Assembly: GCF_002272075.1 (NCBI RefSeq)
Contig: NZ_NPBJ01000024.1
Span: 1 to 37,216 of the forward strand
Length of the DNA: 37,216 nucleotides
Direction of reading: 5' to 3'
Source: Terribacillus saccharophilus
GTDB taxonomy: Bacteria; Bacillota; Bacilli; Bacillales; Amphibacillaceae
Made by a program: the position numbers and the translations under genes. Positions 1-8,573 of the stretch are shown here, piece by piece. Under the pieces are notes generated by a model, which saw only the letters and a program-made list of their open reading frames with translations, ran no database searches and was not told the DNA's origin. Within the stretch, counting starts at the first letter, position 1, and each line of letters starts with the position of its first letter.

Positions 1-86
1 CCAGCCTCATAAGCAAATAATTGGAAAATTAATCAATCAGACAATATATTGAACTTATAACTATTGTTTCCACGAGGAGGATACTA

Positions 87-737
87 TTGAAAATAGAAAA
101 AATTGAGTTGCAAATAAACCATTTCAAAGAAACCGTTAATTTCTACAAAGAAACCCTAGATTTCACTAGCCTCGATGATAATGCAGATATGGCTGTATTT
201 AAAATCGGAGAAAGTCAGTTAGTTTTACATAAAAACGAAAATGATTCTCACTATTATCATTTTGCCTTCAATATTCCCTCCAATATGTTCTATGCAGCGA
301 AAGCTTGGTTAGCATCGCGTGTTCCGCTCCTTACAGAAGACCATCAAGACGAGGTACACTTTAACCAAAGAACACAGGCATATGCCTGCTATTTTGAGGA
401 TCCAGCTGGAAAAATCGTCGAATTCATCGCAAGAACAGAAACATCTCCTGCAAGTTCTGATCGTGATTTTTCCGCTAATAATGTCTTGTCAATAAGTGAA
501 ATCAATCTCTCGACGGATCAGATTTTACAATATGTCCAAAAAATGAAGGAGTTCGGAATCCCTGTCCGAGATGAGGAAATCCCAACTCTTTCTTCTATTA
601 ATTTTATGGGTGAATATGAAGATGGTGCTTTCATTTTGCTTGGTCCATTGGATAGGAGATGGATATTCTCCCAAAAAACCTCCATCTCCTCGCCCACACT
701 AATTCATACAGATCGAGGTTTAGTAACAAATACATGA
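87..737 (+). CDS. VOC (glyoxalase/bleomycin-resistance fold) protein
   Basis: The protein has 216 residues. Translation starts at TTG (87-89), seven bases after a strong GAGGAGG at 74-80, which decides the start. The N-terminal ~115 residues look like one vicinal-oxygen-chelate module: the opening helix KETVNFYKETLDF, then YACYFEDPAGKIVEFIAR, the typical FxDPxGxxxEF closing strand whose Glu is often a metal ligand. The C-terminal half (about 125-216) reads like a second, more diverged module ending in LLGPLDRRW. Two-module VOC proteins include ring-cleavage dioxygenases, glyoxalases and antibiotic-binding proteins, and nothing visible tells which applies here. It stands alone, and no terminator is evident after it. 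Family is fairly sure; substrate unknown. Confidence 0.75.
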   Translation: MKIEKIELQINHFKETVNFYKETLDFTSLDDNADMAVFKIGESQLVLHKNENDSHYYHFAFNIPSNMFYAAKAWLASRVPLLTEDHQDEVHFNQRTQAYACYFEDPAGKIVEFIARTETSPASSDRDFSANNVLSISEINLSTDQILQYVQKMKEFGIPVRDEEIPTLSSINFMGEYEDGAFILLGPLDRRWIFSQKTSISSPTLIHTDRGLVTNT

Positions 738-925
738 AAATAATAGACATCAATAATACGCAATACGCCGCCCTTTTGCATTTCCGCCATATCACGTTAT
801 GCTGTTCCTGTTTTTAGTTCCTTGGGCTTTCAGAATGCCATAATACCGATCTTCTGAACATTCGTCATATAGAAGAAAATATTAATTAAATAGAAAAGAT
901 TGTCTTCTAAGGAAATTCCAATATT

Positions 926-947
926 ATTCTCATTAAATTCTCATTAA
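926..947 (+). repeat. Perfect 11-bp tandem repeat upstream of small exported protein gene
   Basis: ATTCTCATTAA occurs twice without gap (926-936 and 937-947), one helical turn apart, 46 bp upstream of the TTG start at 994. A possible -10 (TAAAGT, 955-960) follows, so the repeats would sit at or over the -35 region. Tandem repeats with an 11-bp period are the usual architecture of OmpR/PhoP-type response-regulator sites. The assignment is inference. Confidence 0.4.
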
Positions 948-993
948 TAGGGGGTAAAGTAAGTATCAGAACGCACAAAAGGAGGTAATATCT

Positions 994-1332
994 TTGAAGA
1001 CATTTTTAATAACTACAGCAGCAGCTACACTACTATTATCAGGTGTTACACTCAACACCGATCATTCTCAGCAAAATGACAATACCAGTTTAATTCAAAA
1101 CAACGAAACAAAATTGCAAGACTATACAGAATATGAGGTGTTAAACGAGAAGGTAAATATTCAAAAATACCAAACAAAAGTTGAAACGGATAACAAAAAT
1201 ACACGCATCCTTATTATGAGTGATGATGAGGATCAAGAAAAGTATAAGAGCATCTTTATAAAAGATACCAACCGACTTAAAATTATTGAATTTAAACGTG
1301 GTTTAATCTTCAATGAGGAACTTAAGAAATAA
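994..1332 (+). CDS. Small exported protein of unknown function
   Basis: The product has 112 residues from a TTG start (994-996) preceded by AAAAGGAGG at 977-985. The first ~20 residues form a signal-peptide-like segment: Lys2, a hydrophobic core rich in Ala, Leu and Thr, then Ser/Gly/Val. There is no lipobox cysteine, so the mature protein would be secreted or remain tethered by an uncleaved anchor. The rest is polar, rich in Asn, Gln, Asp and Lys, with two beta-rich stretches near VNIQKYQTKV and RILIMSDDEDQEKYKSIF. I do not recognise the family. The upstream 11-bp tandem repeat suggests control by a response regulator, and a strong hairpin terminator follows. Confidence 0.6.
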   Translation: MKTFLITTAAATLLLSGVTLNTDHSQQNDNTSLIQNNETKLQDYTEYEVLNEKVNIQKYQTKVETDNKNTRILIMSDDEDQEKYKSIFIKDTNRLKIIEFKRGLIFNEELKK

Positions 1333-1384
1333 AAATATGAGTTATTTCTTTATAAAATATTAGTTCAAAAAGAAAATATTACGT

Positions 1385-1433
1385 TTGGCAGGCCAGGACA
1401 CTGTATTATACAGGATCCACCTGCCAATTTTTT
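1385..1433 (+). terminator. Rho-independent terminator after the small exported protein gene
   Basis: TTGGCAGG (1385-1392) pairs with CCTGCCAA (1420-1427), and a nested CTGTAT-T-ATACAG extends the hairpin. Six T follow (1428-1433). On the other strand the T-run is weak, so it serves mainly the plus-strand gene, though it also lies between convergent genes. Confidence 0.8.
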
Positions 1434-1508
1434 AGCCTTTCTCTTATTAGCTACACACATTTCTAACTGTATTTCAAATAAATGTTAAAAATCTCCTGCT
1501 GTTATGTG

Positions 1509-2411
1509 TTAACGTACCTCCCGTTGATTTTCTTCCACCACACGATACTCACTATTTTGCCGAATCAAAAACATAAGAACGCCAAGCAATGCAATAGCTC
1601 CTCCAACAATTTGCAGCGGGCTTAATTTCTCCCCTAATAACCAGACCGCCAAGAGAGTTGCACCTACTGGTTCTCCCAATACACTCATTGAAATCGTGGT
1701 CGAATTTACAAAATTCAAGAGCATATTAAATATGACGTGCGCAACTGTCGGGAAGATAGCTAATAGTAAAAAGATTTTCCACTCGTTGAAGTCATAACCA
1801 CGAATTGGTACTCCAGTTACTAGATTATAAACGTTCAACCATACAGCTGCTGAAAGAAAGACACAGAAACTATATATCCAATGCGACACTTTCTTCACAT
1901 TGCTTTGCCCGATTAATAAATAACCTACAACAGCGATTACACATAGAAAGGATAAAAGATCTCCGATCAAAACGGATGGCGTCTGTAATCCGAAGTCTCC
2001 CCATCCTACCATGACAACCCCAATAATGGAGATACCGATAGTTACAATCACGGCTTTTGACGCCCGCTCTCTATAAATCAAAAATCCTCCTATCATCGCG
2101 ACAATAGGCTGGATCGAAAGAATGATGGTAGAGCTTGCCACAGTCGTCAGTTTCAAAGAACTGAACCAGAGCGCAAAATGCGCGGCTAGGCAGGCTCCTG
2201 ACAATACGAAAGCCAGCGCTTCTTTCCTTCCAATCTTTTTGAACTCCTTTCGCTTTATCCATACAATCGGTACCAGTAAAAGGCATGCCAGATACATCCG
2301 GTTCATACTGAGAATCGTCGCTGGTGCATCAGACCATTTCACGAAGATGGCTGCGAAAGATATAGCGATAATGGATATAATTAATAAAATAGCAGTTTGG
2401 TTTTGTTTCAT
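1509..2411 (-). CDS. EamA/DMT-family permease
   Basis: The 300-residue protein has about ten hydrophobic segments arranged as two EamA repeats, the architecture of drug/metabolite transporters such as YdcZ, RhaT and PecM relatives. The second repeat carries SVLGEPVGATLLAVWLLGE, a typical EamA signature with a glutamate in the membrane, and the tail after the last helix is charged. It starts at ATG 2409-2411 after AGGAGG. Members export amino acids, metabolites or drugs; the substrate cannot be read from sequence. It is transcribed alone, downstream of the sorbitol-operon terminator. Family is confident, substrate unknown. Confidence 0.85.
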   Translation of the reverse strand: MKQNQTAILLIISIIAISFAAIFVKWSDAPATILSMNRMYLACLLLVPIVWIKRKEFKKIGRKEALAFVLSGACLAAHFALWFSSLKLTTVASSTIILSIQPIVAMIGGFLIYRERASKAVIVTIGISIIGVVMVGWGDFGLQTPSVLIGDLLSFLCVIAVVGYLLIGQSNVKKVSHWIYSFCVFLSAAVWLNVYNLVTGVPIRGYDFNEWKIFLLLAIFPTVAHVIFNMLLNFVNSTTISMSVLGEPVGATLLAVWLLGEKLSPLQIVGGAIALLGVLMFLIRQNSEYRVVEENQREVR

Positions 2412-2551
2412 ATGCAGCCTCCTTCTTCATTCATAATTATGTATATTGTCTTATATTTTAGAGCTTGATTGTTTTATTGTCTTGTTCTATTTTAAATTTC
2501 TTATAAATTAATTGATATTTATCCTAGATTTTAGCTCTATTCCTTTTTCAA

Positions 2552-2590
2552 CAACAAAATACCGCTAAGATTGTTCAACAACCTTAGCGG
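2552..2590 (-). terminator. Terminator of the sorbitol operon
   Basis: On the minus strand CCGCTAAG (2583-2590) pairs with CTTAGCGG (2562-2569), with an inner TTGTT/AACAA stem, followed by a U-rich TATTTTGTTGTTG. It lies 17 nt after the stop of the aldolase gene at 2607. Confidence 0.8.
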
Positions 2591-2606
2591 ATTCTATGAC
2601 TTTCAG

Positions 2607-3284
2607 CTATGTTAAAAACATTTCATTTCTATTTTCAAATCTACTAGCGAAATCTTCCGTGAATGCCTCCATACTCTTTTCTGTTTCTTTATGATGGATA
2701 AGATTCTTTAGTATATCTGTTGAAAGGGTCACTTCTTCTACACCAGCTTCCATTACGCTAATTACTTGGCGTGTATTTTTGAAACTGGCTGCTAACACCT
2801 TAGTAGAGAAACCGTACGTTCGGTATGTCTGAACAATTTGGCTAATGACAATTTCACTGTCTCCATGAGCAAGATCAATACGATTGATATATGGTGCTAT
2901 ATAGGCTGCTCCTGCTTTTGCTGCCATCACGGCCTGCATCGTTGTGTAGACTCCTGTCACCGTCGTACGAATGCCTTCCTCACTTAGACTTCTCACTGCC
3001 TTCAACCCATCTGGGGATACAGGTATTTTTATAAAAACATCACGAGATAAAGCTTCACTTATCCTTTTTGCTTCTTCAATCATTCGTTCGTATTTAGAGG
3101 ATACCACTTGAACATGCAGGGTCTGCTGCTTATCTAGCAAATCTGCTAGTTGGAGCACTTGTTCTTCTGCCGTTCCCTTTCCTTTTGCGAGAATGGAAGG
3201 GTTGGTAGTAACGCCATCCAGTGGTAAATACTCGTTCAATTGTCGGAATACATCTGCATCTGATCCATCCATTAAGATTTTCAT
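2607..3284 (-). CDS. fsa: Fructose-6-phosphate aldolase (FSA/TalC-type)
   Basis: The 225-residue protein belongs to the small (class 3) transaldolase family, and the diagnostic residues favour fructose-6-phosphate aldolase. Present are Asp6, Thr26 and Asn28 in GVTTNPS, Schiff-base Lys86 in FIKIPV, and Ser167 in AASFK. The two positions that separate FSA from transaldolase are Gln59 (HVQV, where transaldolases have Glu) and Tyr132 (APYINRID, where transaldolases have Phe). FSA reversibly splits fructose-6-phosphate into glyceraldehyde-3-phosphate and dihydroxyacetone in the cytoplasm. It is the last gene of the sorbitol operon, 19 nt after srlD, with SD AAAGGAGG. The operon's product is fructose-6-phosphate, so the placement fits. 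The activity could still be transaldolase-like; only an assay would prove it. Confidence 0.8.
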   Translation of the reverse strand: MKILMDGSDADVFRQLNEYLPLDGVTTNPSILAKGKGTAEEQVLQLADLLDKQQTLHVQVVSSKYERMIEEAKRISEALSRDVFIKIPVSPDGLKAVRSLSEEGIRTTVTGVYTTMQAVMAAKAGAAYIAPYINRIDLAHGDSEIVISQIVQTYRTYGFSTKVLAASFKNTRQVISVMEAGVEEVTLSTDILKNLIHHKETEKSMEAFTEDFASRFENRNEMFLT

Positions 3285-3303
3285 GTACTTCTCCTCCTTT
3301 AGC

Positions 3304-4089
3304 TTAGTGCATAACTTGCCCGCCGGTCACATTGATGGACTGCCCTGTCATATAGGAAGCAGCATCGGAAGCATAGAAAATAACGGCATTTGCAACATCA
3401 TCGTAGGAGCAGCCTCTTTTCAAAGGAACCTTATCAATGTAAATTTGTTCTACTTCACTGTCTTCCACACCAAGCTTTTTGGCATATGATGGTATAAGGC
3501 TTTGGAACATAGGGGAATGCAACAGATTCCCAGGCATTATGCTATTGACGCGGACATTATGTTCAGCGAGATCAAGTGCTAAACTTTGCGTCAGTCCAAC
3601 GCCCCCAAATTTGGAAGCAGAATAGCCTGAATTGTGCTTGCTGCCTACTTTGCCTGATTTGGAATTGATTTGAATGATGCTCCCGGATTTTTGCTTGATC
3701 ATATACATACTAGCGTGCTTTGCACAAAGGAAATATCCTGTTAAATTAACATCCAAGGACAACTCCCAATCTGAGAGAGTGAATTCAGTAATCTTTGTAC
3801 TTCTGGCTACACCCGCATTGTATACTAGCAAATCAATTGAACCAAAGCGCTGATTGACATCGGTCATCGCTGTTTCGATAGCACTCTCATCTGTAACATC
3901 CACTGCATAGCCTGCAGTTTTGATGGATAATTGGCTCGCAATCTCACCGGCTACGGCTTCCGCTTGATCACCTTGCTTATCAAAAACGACGACATTATAT
4001 CCTTCTTCTCCTAATCGCTTCGCCAAGTGGGCGCCTAAGTTCTGTGCTCCTCCAGCTACGATTACAGTTTTATTTAATTCTTGTACCAT
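3304..4089 (-). CDS. srlD: Sorbitol-6-phosphate 2-dehydrogenase (SDR)
   Basis: This 261-residue short-chain dehydrogenase oxidises sorbitol-6-phosphate to fructose-6-phosphate with NAD+. The N-terminal dinucleotide loop is GGAQNLG (a TGxxxGxG variant), NAGVA follows near residue 90, and the catalytic YxxxK is in YSASKFG with its preceding serine in QINSKSG. The C-terminal stretch GNLLHSPMFQSL, VPLKRGC and SINVTGGQVMH is closely like E. coli SrlD. It lies 20 nt after srlB with SD GAGGGAG, inside the sorbitol PTS operon, which supports the substrate. Length matches the family. Confidence 0.92.
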   Translation of the reverse strand: MVQELNKTVIVAGGAQNLGAHLAKRLGEEGYNVVVFDKQGDQAEAVAGEIASQLSIKTAGYAVDVTDESAIETAMTDVNQRFGSIDLLVYNAGVARSTKITEFTLSDWELSLDVNLTGYFLCAKHASMYMIKQKSGSIIQINSKSGKVGSKHNSGYSASKFGGVGLTQSLALDLAEHNVRVNSIMPGNLLHSPMFQSLIPSYAKKLGVEDSEVEQIYIDKVPLKRGCSYDDVANAVIFYASDAASYMTGQSINVTGGQVMH

Positions 4090-4109
4090 TTTTTGTACAT
4101 CTCCCTCAT

Positions 4110-4469
4110 TTATCTTTTAATAGTAAGTGTTGCTCCTTCTTTTAAAGCTGGAATATCTCCTTGTTCAATGACTAGTGTTCCAGGAAGGTTTTCTTCCTCT
4201 CCAGCTTTAGGCCGTATTGTTATGTGACCAAGTGCAGCTAGATTTTTGTTCACTGCTTCTCCTACCTCCAAAATTCGGAAGGGCTGATCACCAATATAAA
4301 GTGTATCGCCAGCAGATATATCCTCGCTCAGTTCATTCTGCTCATGCAGCAGGCAATAATCTGCCAATTCTGCCGGAGCGTCTGTTTTAAAGAGAATAAG
4401 CATATCAGCTTCTATGAATTCGGACGCTAAAGGTCCTATTTTAGTGATTTCTGTTTGATAAATTAACAT
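4110..4469 (-). CDS. srlB: PTS glucitol/sorbitol transporter subunit IIA
   Basis: The 119-residue cytoplasmic IIA protein receives phosphate from HPr and passes it to SrlE. I start it at ATG 4467-4469, preceded by GGAGG and 13 nt after the srlE stop. An upstream in-frame start at 4520 would run back into srlE and has no ribosome site. Candidate phosphohistidines are His42 in YCLLHEQN and His82 in LGHITIR. The Gly/Leu-rich strand pattern and the length fit the PTSIIA_gutA family. It sits between srlE and srlD in the usual PTS order. Confidence 0.9.
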   Translation of the reverse strand: MLIYQTEITKIGPLASEFIEADMLILFKTDAPAELADYCLLHEQNELSEDISAGDTLYIGDQPFRILEVGEAVNKNLAALGHITIRPKAGEEENLPGTLVIEQGDIPALKEGATLTIKR

Positions 4470-4482
4470 TGTGTATTCCTCC

Positions 4483-5490
4483 TTATGAATCGTACATTCC
4501 GAAACTAGCCAGCCAAGCAACGAATACGGTTGGAGCTCCCGTTAGGAATCTTCCGTAAAGCACAGCTGGCACTCCTACCTCGACTGTTTCTGTTTCTGCT
4601 TCTGCCAGTCCCAACCCTACAGGAACAAAATCAGCAGCTGCTTGGGAATTGATTGCAAATACAGCTGGCAAAGCAAAGTTTGGCGGGATATTTCCTCTGC
4701 CAATTTCTACACCGATCAATGTTCCGATTACTTGGGCAATTACTGCTCCTGGTCCAAGGAATGGAGAAAGTAACGGGAACGAGACAATTGCTGATAAAGC
4801 AAGCAGCCCCCAAATACTCCCTGCAAGCGGCGATAAGATATTCGCAAACACATCACCGATACCTGAGCCGAGAATCAAACCAATCAATAAAGAGACAAAC
4901 GCCATAAAAGGCAAAATCGTTTTCAGAACAGTATCAATTGCGTCACGCCCTGCTTGATAGAAGACGTTAACAAATCCACCCATTAACTTTCCAATCCTGG
5001 TCATCAATCCGCCAGACTGATCACTGATCTTCTTACTCGAATCATATTTTGGTTTCGAAGCCTGCTCTTTCACTTCAACTGCTGCGCTGGCCTCAGTTAC
5101 ACTTGCTTCGTGAACACCTTGCTTTTCTATTTGAGCCGGCTTCACTCCGGATACGTATATATCTTCCGTAATGAATTTCGCCATCGGACCGCTTTGACCA
5201 GTTGGCATGATATTGATTGTCGGGATTCGTTTCTTCGGATAAAGTCCTGCTCGCAATGTTCCGCCGCAATCGATGATGACACATGCTATTTCCTCTTCAG
5301 GTACGGAAGTTTTAAATCCGTTCACCACTTCTGCCCCTGTGAGCTCAGCAATTGTATTTGCTACTTCACTAATCGGTCCACCTGTGATATTTACAATCTT
5401 ATTTTTTTCAGGTGTAGGCTGGATGACTAACGGTCCACCAAATCCGCCATTTCCTTTTGAAATTTTAATAGCGCTAAATTGCTCTCCCAT
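4483..5490 (-). CDS. srlE: PTS glucitol/sorbitol transporter subunit IIB-IIC2 (SrlE)
   Basis: The 335-residue membrane protein has an N-terminal cytoplasmic IIB domain (about 1-125) and a C-terminal membrane domain with several helices from about residue 180. The phosphorylated cysteine of IIB is expected at Cys75 in [18 protein letters not shown], the strongly conserved motif of this family. GPLVIQPT near residue 20 and [15 protein letters not shown] are further family marks. Together with SrlA it forms the channel that phosphorylates sorbitol during uptake. It follows srlA by 4 nt and has SD AAAGGAG. Confidence 0.93.
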   Translation of the reverse strand: MGEQFSAIKISKGNGGFGGPLVIQPTPEKNKIVNITGGPISEVANTIAELTGAEVVNGFKTSVPEEEIACVIIDCGGTLRAGLYPKKRIPTINIMPTGQSGPMAKFITEDIYVSGVKPAQIEKQGVHEASVTEASAAVEVKEQASKPKYDSSKKISDQSGGLMTRIGKLMGGFVNVFYQAGRDAIDTVLKTILPFMAFVSLLIGLILGSGIGDVFANILSPLAGSIWGLLALSAIVSFPLLSPFLGPGAVIAQVIGTLIGVEIGRGNIPPNFALPAVFAINSQAAADFVPVGLGLAEAETETVEVGVPAVLYGRFLTGAPTVFVAWLASFGMYDS

Positions 5491-5494
5491 TGCT

Positions 5495-6055
5495 CTACAC
5501 TCCTTTTCCGACGTTGTTGACTGTCGCGCTCAGTTTTACGTTTTGCTGCTTCTCGACATAGCTGACCATTAAATCTGTAACCCAACCGCGAATCATATTC
5601 ATAACAAGACCCACTAACAGATAACGCAATGCCAAATCAGTTGTGGAATGACCGAGCTGCGTAATTCCTGATGCGATACCGAGAAAAACGAATAGCTCTG
5701 CTGGATTGACATGTGGGAAGAAACCATTCATGCTGTGACAGGAATAGCTTGCTGCAGCATAATATCCTGGTTTATAGCGTTCCGGAAGAAATCTCCCTAG
5801 AGAAAGCGTCATAGGATTAAGAAGGAAGAAAGTTCCTAGGAAAGGCAGTACCATATAACGAGTAAAGATATTCTTTGAAGATTTTGTAGCTAATTTTTCG
5901 ATTTTGTCAGGACCTACAAATTGGATCAAAGCGTTCATTGCCACAAGCAGCATGATCAGCAAAGGTACAATATCGCCGACTAATCCAAGAAACGTCTCTC
6001 CTCCTCGTTCAAATAATCTAATAAATCCTTCAGCAGCTTTTACGATAAAATCCAT
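5495..6055 (-). CDS. srlA: PTS glucitol/sorbitol transporter subunit IIC (SrlA)
   Basis: This 186-residue multispanning membrane protein matches the EIIC-GUT family in length and motifs: [20 protein letters not shown] near the N-terminus, then [22 protein letters not shown], and [20 protein letters not shown] in the middle. It forms the sorbitol permease with SrlE. The start ATG lies one base after the gutM stop, preceded by AGAGGTG. Translational coupling within the operon is likely. Confidence 0.93.
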   Translation of the reverse strand: MDFIVKAAEGFIRLFERGGETFLGLVGDIVPLLIMLLVAMNALIQFVGPDKIEKLATKSSKNIFTRYMVLPFLGTFFLLNPMTLSLGRFLPERYKPGYYAAASYSCHSMNGFFPHVNPAELFVFLGIASGITQLGHSTTDLALRYLLVGLVMNMIRGWVTDLMVSYVEKQQNVKLSATVNNVGKGV

Positions 6056-6056
6056 C

Positions 6057-6500
6057 TCACTTCACCTCTCTGTTTATTTTGAATAATCCAAATATTGATT
6101 GTATAGGTGACTTTGGTTTCTCCACTGTTCCGCCAGACATGATAATTTCGTATGTTCTTTGCGCGTCCTTTAATGCTTTTCGCAAGAATGGATCCATGCC
6201 TTTTATAGCATCTTCATCCATATATAATAATGGCTGTCCCTCTAATGATTGAACACGCTTACATCTTGCTAAAATCGTAAGACCCTGCATCTTTTCTGCC
6301 TGAATGATGTTTGCCTTCGCATCCAGCGCCAGCATAAGCACAGCACCCGAACGGAAGATTCCCTTTGAACGTCCTATGGCTACTCTGCCGACTTTCCTTA
6401 GCTCGCTGTAATGCTTATTGAAATTCTTGATTTGAAATACACCTAAAACACTCTGTAACAGGAACCCGAGCGCTAATAAAATGATAAATAATAAGATCAA
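6057..6500 (-). CDS. gutM: GutM/SrlM-type glucitol operon activator protein
   Basis: The 147-residue protein has one N-terminal hydrophobic helix (about 1-20) and a cytoplasmic domain with [21 protein letters not shown] and [12 protein letters not shown]. This is the GutM family, found in glucitol operons of enterics, lactobacilli and bacilli, where it assists operon activation by an incompletely known route. Its TTG start (6498-6500) overlaps the TGA of the upstream regulator gene (TTGA), with SD GGGAGGGG, so the two are probably translationally coupled. Confidence 0.85.
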   Translation of the reverse strand: MILLFIILLALGFLLQSVLGVFQIKNFNKHYSELRKVGRVAIGRSKGIFRSGAVLMLALDAKANIIQAEKMQGLTILARCKRVQSLEGQPLLYMDEDAIKGMDPFLRKALKDAQRTYEIIMSGGTVEKPKSPIQSIFGLFKINREVK

Positions 6501-7444
6501 AGTATCCCCTCCCTCTTTCTCTTAATAATTGACCTTGCAGTTACTTCGTCTGTGATCAAGACATTGGCTATTCCGCCGTTGAGAGCACCAATAATGGAAT
6601 CGGTTTTGGATACAGACTCTACCAGCGCGATAGAATACTTTACTTCCCTCAATTTGGAGAAAGGAATAGCAATAGCTCTTTCTTTTAAGTCCGTGGCCAA
6701 TTCCTGTCCTTTAATATCATAGAATCGTGAGCATACATCTCCGACAACTTCTTGATTCTCCAATTTCTCTACTTCTTCTTTTCCGAGAAAACCACTCCAT
6801 ACCAGATTAGAAGATTTCATAGGAGAGCCGATACCTATAAGCGCTATTGACAAGCTTTCCCAAAGATCTCTGATATGTGTCATATAGCCGGACTTCAGTA
6901 TTTCACTCTGTGTTTCGACTGATTTTACGATTGCTGCAGCATCAATGAAATTTGTCTCTCCTCCGAAAGCTCTTGCCATCGAATAGACAATCGCATTCAC
7001 ATGCTCCTCAACAGGCATTTGACCTGGACCACCTACGAGGGGGACGAATCTTCCTCCCCGCTTATATTGGAATTGCGCCTCCTGTGCCATCATTCCAAGT
7101 GTCCTGCCCCATGCACAGCCAACCACATCATCCTTTGTTATGATTCCATCCAGATAACGGAGGGCTGCTTTTCCAATCTCTTTCAAACTATCTGCCGAAG
7201 ATGGCACGATTACAACATCCTTCAGTCCAAAAAGCTGACACAGCTCTTTTTCGATAGATACATATTCCAAGAGCGCGCTCTCGATATGGATCGTGACAAT
7301 CTTCTGGTCTTTTGCTTTTTGCAGCAAGCGCGTAACAGTTGTTCTGTATACACCAAGTTCCTTAGCTATTTCATTTTGGGTCATATTCTCTTCGTAATAC
7401 ATTCTGGCTACTTTAACGAGACGTCTCTCTTCTTGCCAATCCAT
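6497..7444 (-). CDS. SorC/DeoR-family sugar-binding transcriptional regulator of the sorbitol operon
   Basis: The 315-residue protein has an N-terminal helix-turn-helix (about 15-55; MTQNEIAKELGVYRTTVTRLLQKAK) and a C-terminal SorC effector domain. The latter includes VGCAWGRTLGMMA, VPLVGGPGQ and a closing IANVLITDEVTA, the NagB-like fold that binds phosphorylated sugars. It is the first gene of the sorbitol operon and overlaps gutM, so it is probably autoregulated. Members can be activators or repressors and bind as tetramers to spaced operators. ATG 7442-7444 follows AAAGGAGC. The likely effector, sorbitol-6-phosphate or fructose-6-phosphate, is inferred from context. Confidence 0.88.
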   Translation of the reverse strand: MDWQEERRLVKVARMYYEENMTQNEIAKELGVYRTTVTRLLQKAKDQKIVTIHIESALLEYVSIEKELCQLFGLKDVVIVPSSADSLKEIGKAALRYLDGIITKDDVVGCAWGRTLGMMAQEAQFQYKRGGRFVPLVGGPGQMPVEEHVNAIVYSMARAFGGETNFIDAAAIVKSVETQSEILKSGYMTHIRDLWESLSIALIGIGSPMKSSNLVWSGFLGKEEVEKLENQEVVGDVCSRFYDIKGQELATDLKERAIAIPFSKLREVKYSIALVESVSKTDSIIGALNGGIANVLITDEVTARSIIKRKREGIL

Positions 7445-7503
7445 AGGTAAGCTCCTTTATGCGCATTGTGATTTCATATGAATGTTGGATGCCTTATGCA
7501 CTT

Positions 7504-7532
7504 AATATAAAACGCTTTCAAAGTAGAATCAA
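7504..7532 (-). promoter_or_regulatory. Sigma-A promoter of the sorbitol operon with overlapping cre-like site
   Basis: On the minus strand TTGATT (-35, 7527-7532) and TATATT (-10, 7504-7509) are separated by exactly 17 nt. The sequence TGAAAGCGTTTTAT (7507-7520) covers the end of the spacer and part of the -10 and matches the CcpA cre pattern TGWAANCGNTNWCA except at its last two positions. CcpA binding there would block polymerase, giving glucose repression of sorbitol use. Confidence 0.7.
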
Positions 7533-7570
7533 CAAAAAAACGCTCATATGACACAACTTATCTCTCTCAC

Positions 7571-7582
7571 GCACATATGTGC
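7571..7582. promoter_or_regulatory. 12-bp palindrome upstream of sorbitol promoter, candidate regulator operator
   Basis: GCACATATGTGC is a perfect palindrome about 40 bp upstream of the -35. The core CATATG recurs at 7545-7550 and 7475-7480, on either side of the promoter. A SorC-family tetramer binding several such sites is plausible but unproven. Confidence 0.35.
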
Positions 7583-7590
7583 ATATCCAA

Positions 7591-7629
7591 TAAAAAAATT
7601 AAAAAGGAACATGCCAACAGGCACGTTCC
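7591..7629 (-). terminator. Terminator of the lipM-lipA operon
   Basis: On the minus strand GGAACGTGCC (7620-7629) pairs with GGCATGTTCC (7606-7615; one G-U pair), with a 4-nt loop, followed by TTTTTAATTTTTTTA. It starts 12 nt after the lipA stop. Confidence 0.9.
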
Positions 7630-7640
7630 TTTATCGATTA

Positions 7641-8561
7641 TTACGAACAACCGCCAAACTGCCGCTGTCTCGCTTCTGGATTCACTTGTTCGTCCGCATG
7701 ATAAGAGGAGCGGACCATCGGGCCTGATTCGCAGTGTCGGAAGCCCTTTTGCAAGGCTATTTCCTTCAGTTCGGCGAATTCGTCTGGATGGTAATATTTT
7801 TGTACTTTCAGGTGCTTGAATGATGGCTGTAAGTATTGGCCAATTGTCATGATATCAACACGATGTTCCAGCAAATCGTCCATTGCCTGCTCAATCTCTT
7901 CCTTCTTCTCTCCCAAACCTAGCATGATACTTGATTTTGTCGGTGTATCCGGGGAAATCGATTTGACGCGATCAAGTAATTCAAGTGAGCGATCATAAGT
8001 TGCACGATGACGGACGGAAGGTGTCAATCGCCGTACTGTCTCGATATTATGGTTAAAAATATCCGGCTTGGCATCCATCAGCGTCTTGATGCTCTCATAC
8101 GTTCCTTTCATATCGGACGGCAGTACCTCCACCGTTGTATTCGGCATTCTGCGATGGATGGCACGTACTGTTTCCGCGAATACTGCTGATCCTCCGTCTT
8201 CCAGATCATCTCTGGCAACAGCTGTAACAACCGCATGGCGCAGTCCCATTTTAGCAACAGAATCAGCGACGCGTTCTGGTTCTGCCCAGTCCAATTCTGT
8301 CGGCTTACCAGAAGTAACTGCACAGAAGCGGCAGCCTCTTGTGCATATAGAACCGAGAATCATGAATGTTGCTGTTTTTCGTACTGACCAGCACTCATAA
8401 ATATTCGGACATTTTGCCTCTTCACATACTGTATGTAGATTCATTTCCCTCATCATTTTCTTCAGATCCATATAGTCTTCATTCGTATTGAAGTCGATCT
8501 TCAGCCACTCTGGTTTGCGGAGCATGCCTTCCCGTCGTTGTGCCATTGTTTTCTTTACCAT
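7641..8561 (-). CDS. lipA: Lipoyl synthase
   Basis: This 306-residue radical-SAM enzyme inserts two sulfur atoms into octanoyl groups on GcvH or E2 domains. Both iron-sulfur sites are visible: the auxiliary cluster cysteines Cys46, Cys51 and Cys57 ([12 protein letters not shown]) and the radical-SAM CxxxCxxC at Cys73, Cys77 and Cys80 (CTRGCRFC). The C-terminal RSSYHADEQ supplies the conserved serine that ligates the auxiliary cluster. Long stretches such as [13 protein letters not shown] and [20 protein letters not shown] are nearly those of B. subtilis LipA. The start ATG follows AAGGAGGAACGGAA and lies 12 nt after lipM, so the two lipoate genes form an operon. Confidence 0.95.
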   Translation of the reverse strand: MVKKTMAQRREGMLRKPEWLKIDFNTNEDYMDLKKMMREMNLHTVCEEAKCPNIYECWSVRKTATFMILGSICTRGCRFCAVTSGKPTELDWAEPERVADSVAKMGLRHAVVTAVARDDLEDGGSAVFAETVRAIHRRMPNTTVEVLPSDMKGTYESIKTLMDAKPDIFNHNIETVRRLTPSVRHRATYDRSLELLDRVKSISPDTPTKSSIMLGLGEKKEEIEQAMDDLLEHRVDIMTIGQYLQPSFKHLKVQKYYHPDEFAELKEIALQKGFRHCESGPMVRSSYHADEQVNPEARQRQFGGCS

Positions 8562-8573
8562 TTCCGTTCCTCC

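Noticed and set aside
4470-4520. Longer srlB start at 4520
   Set aside because: It overlaps the end of srlE in another frame and has no ribosome site; ATG 4469 has GGAGG and matches family length.
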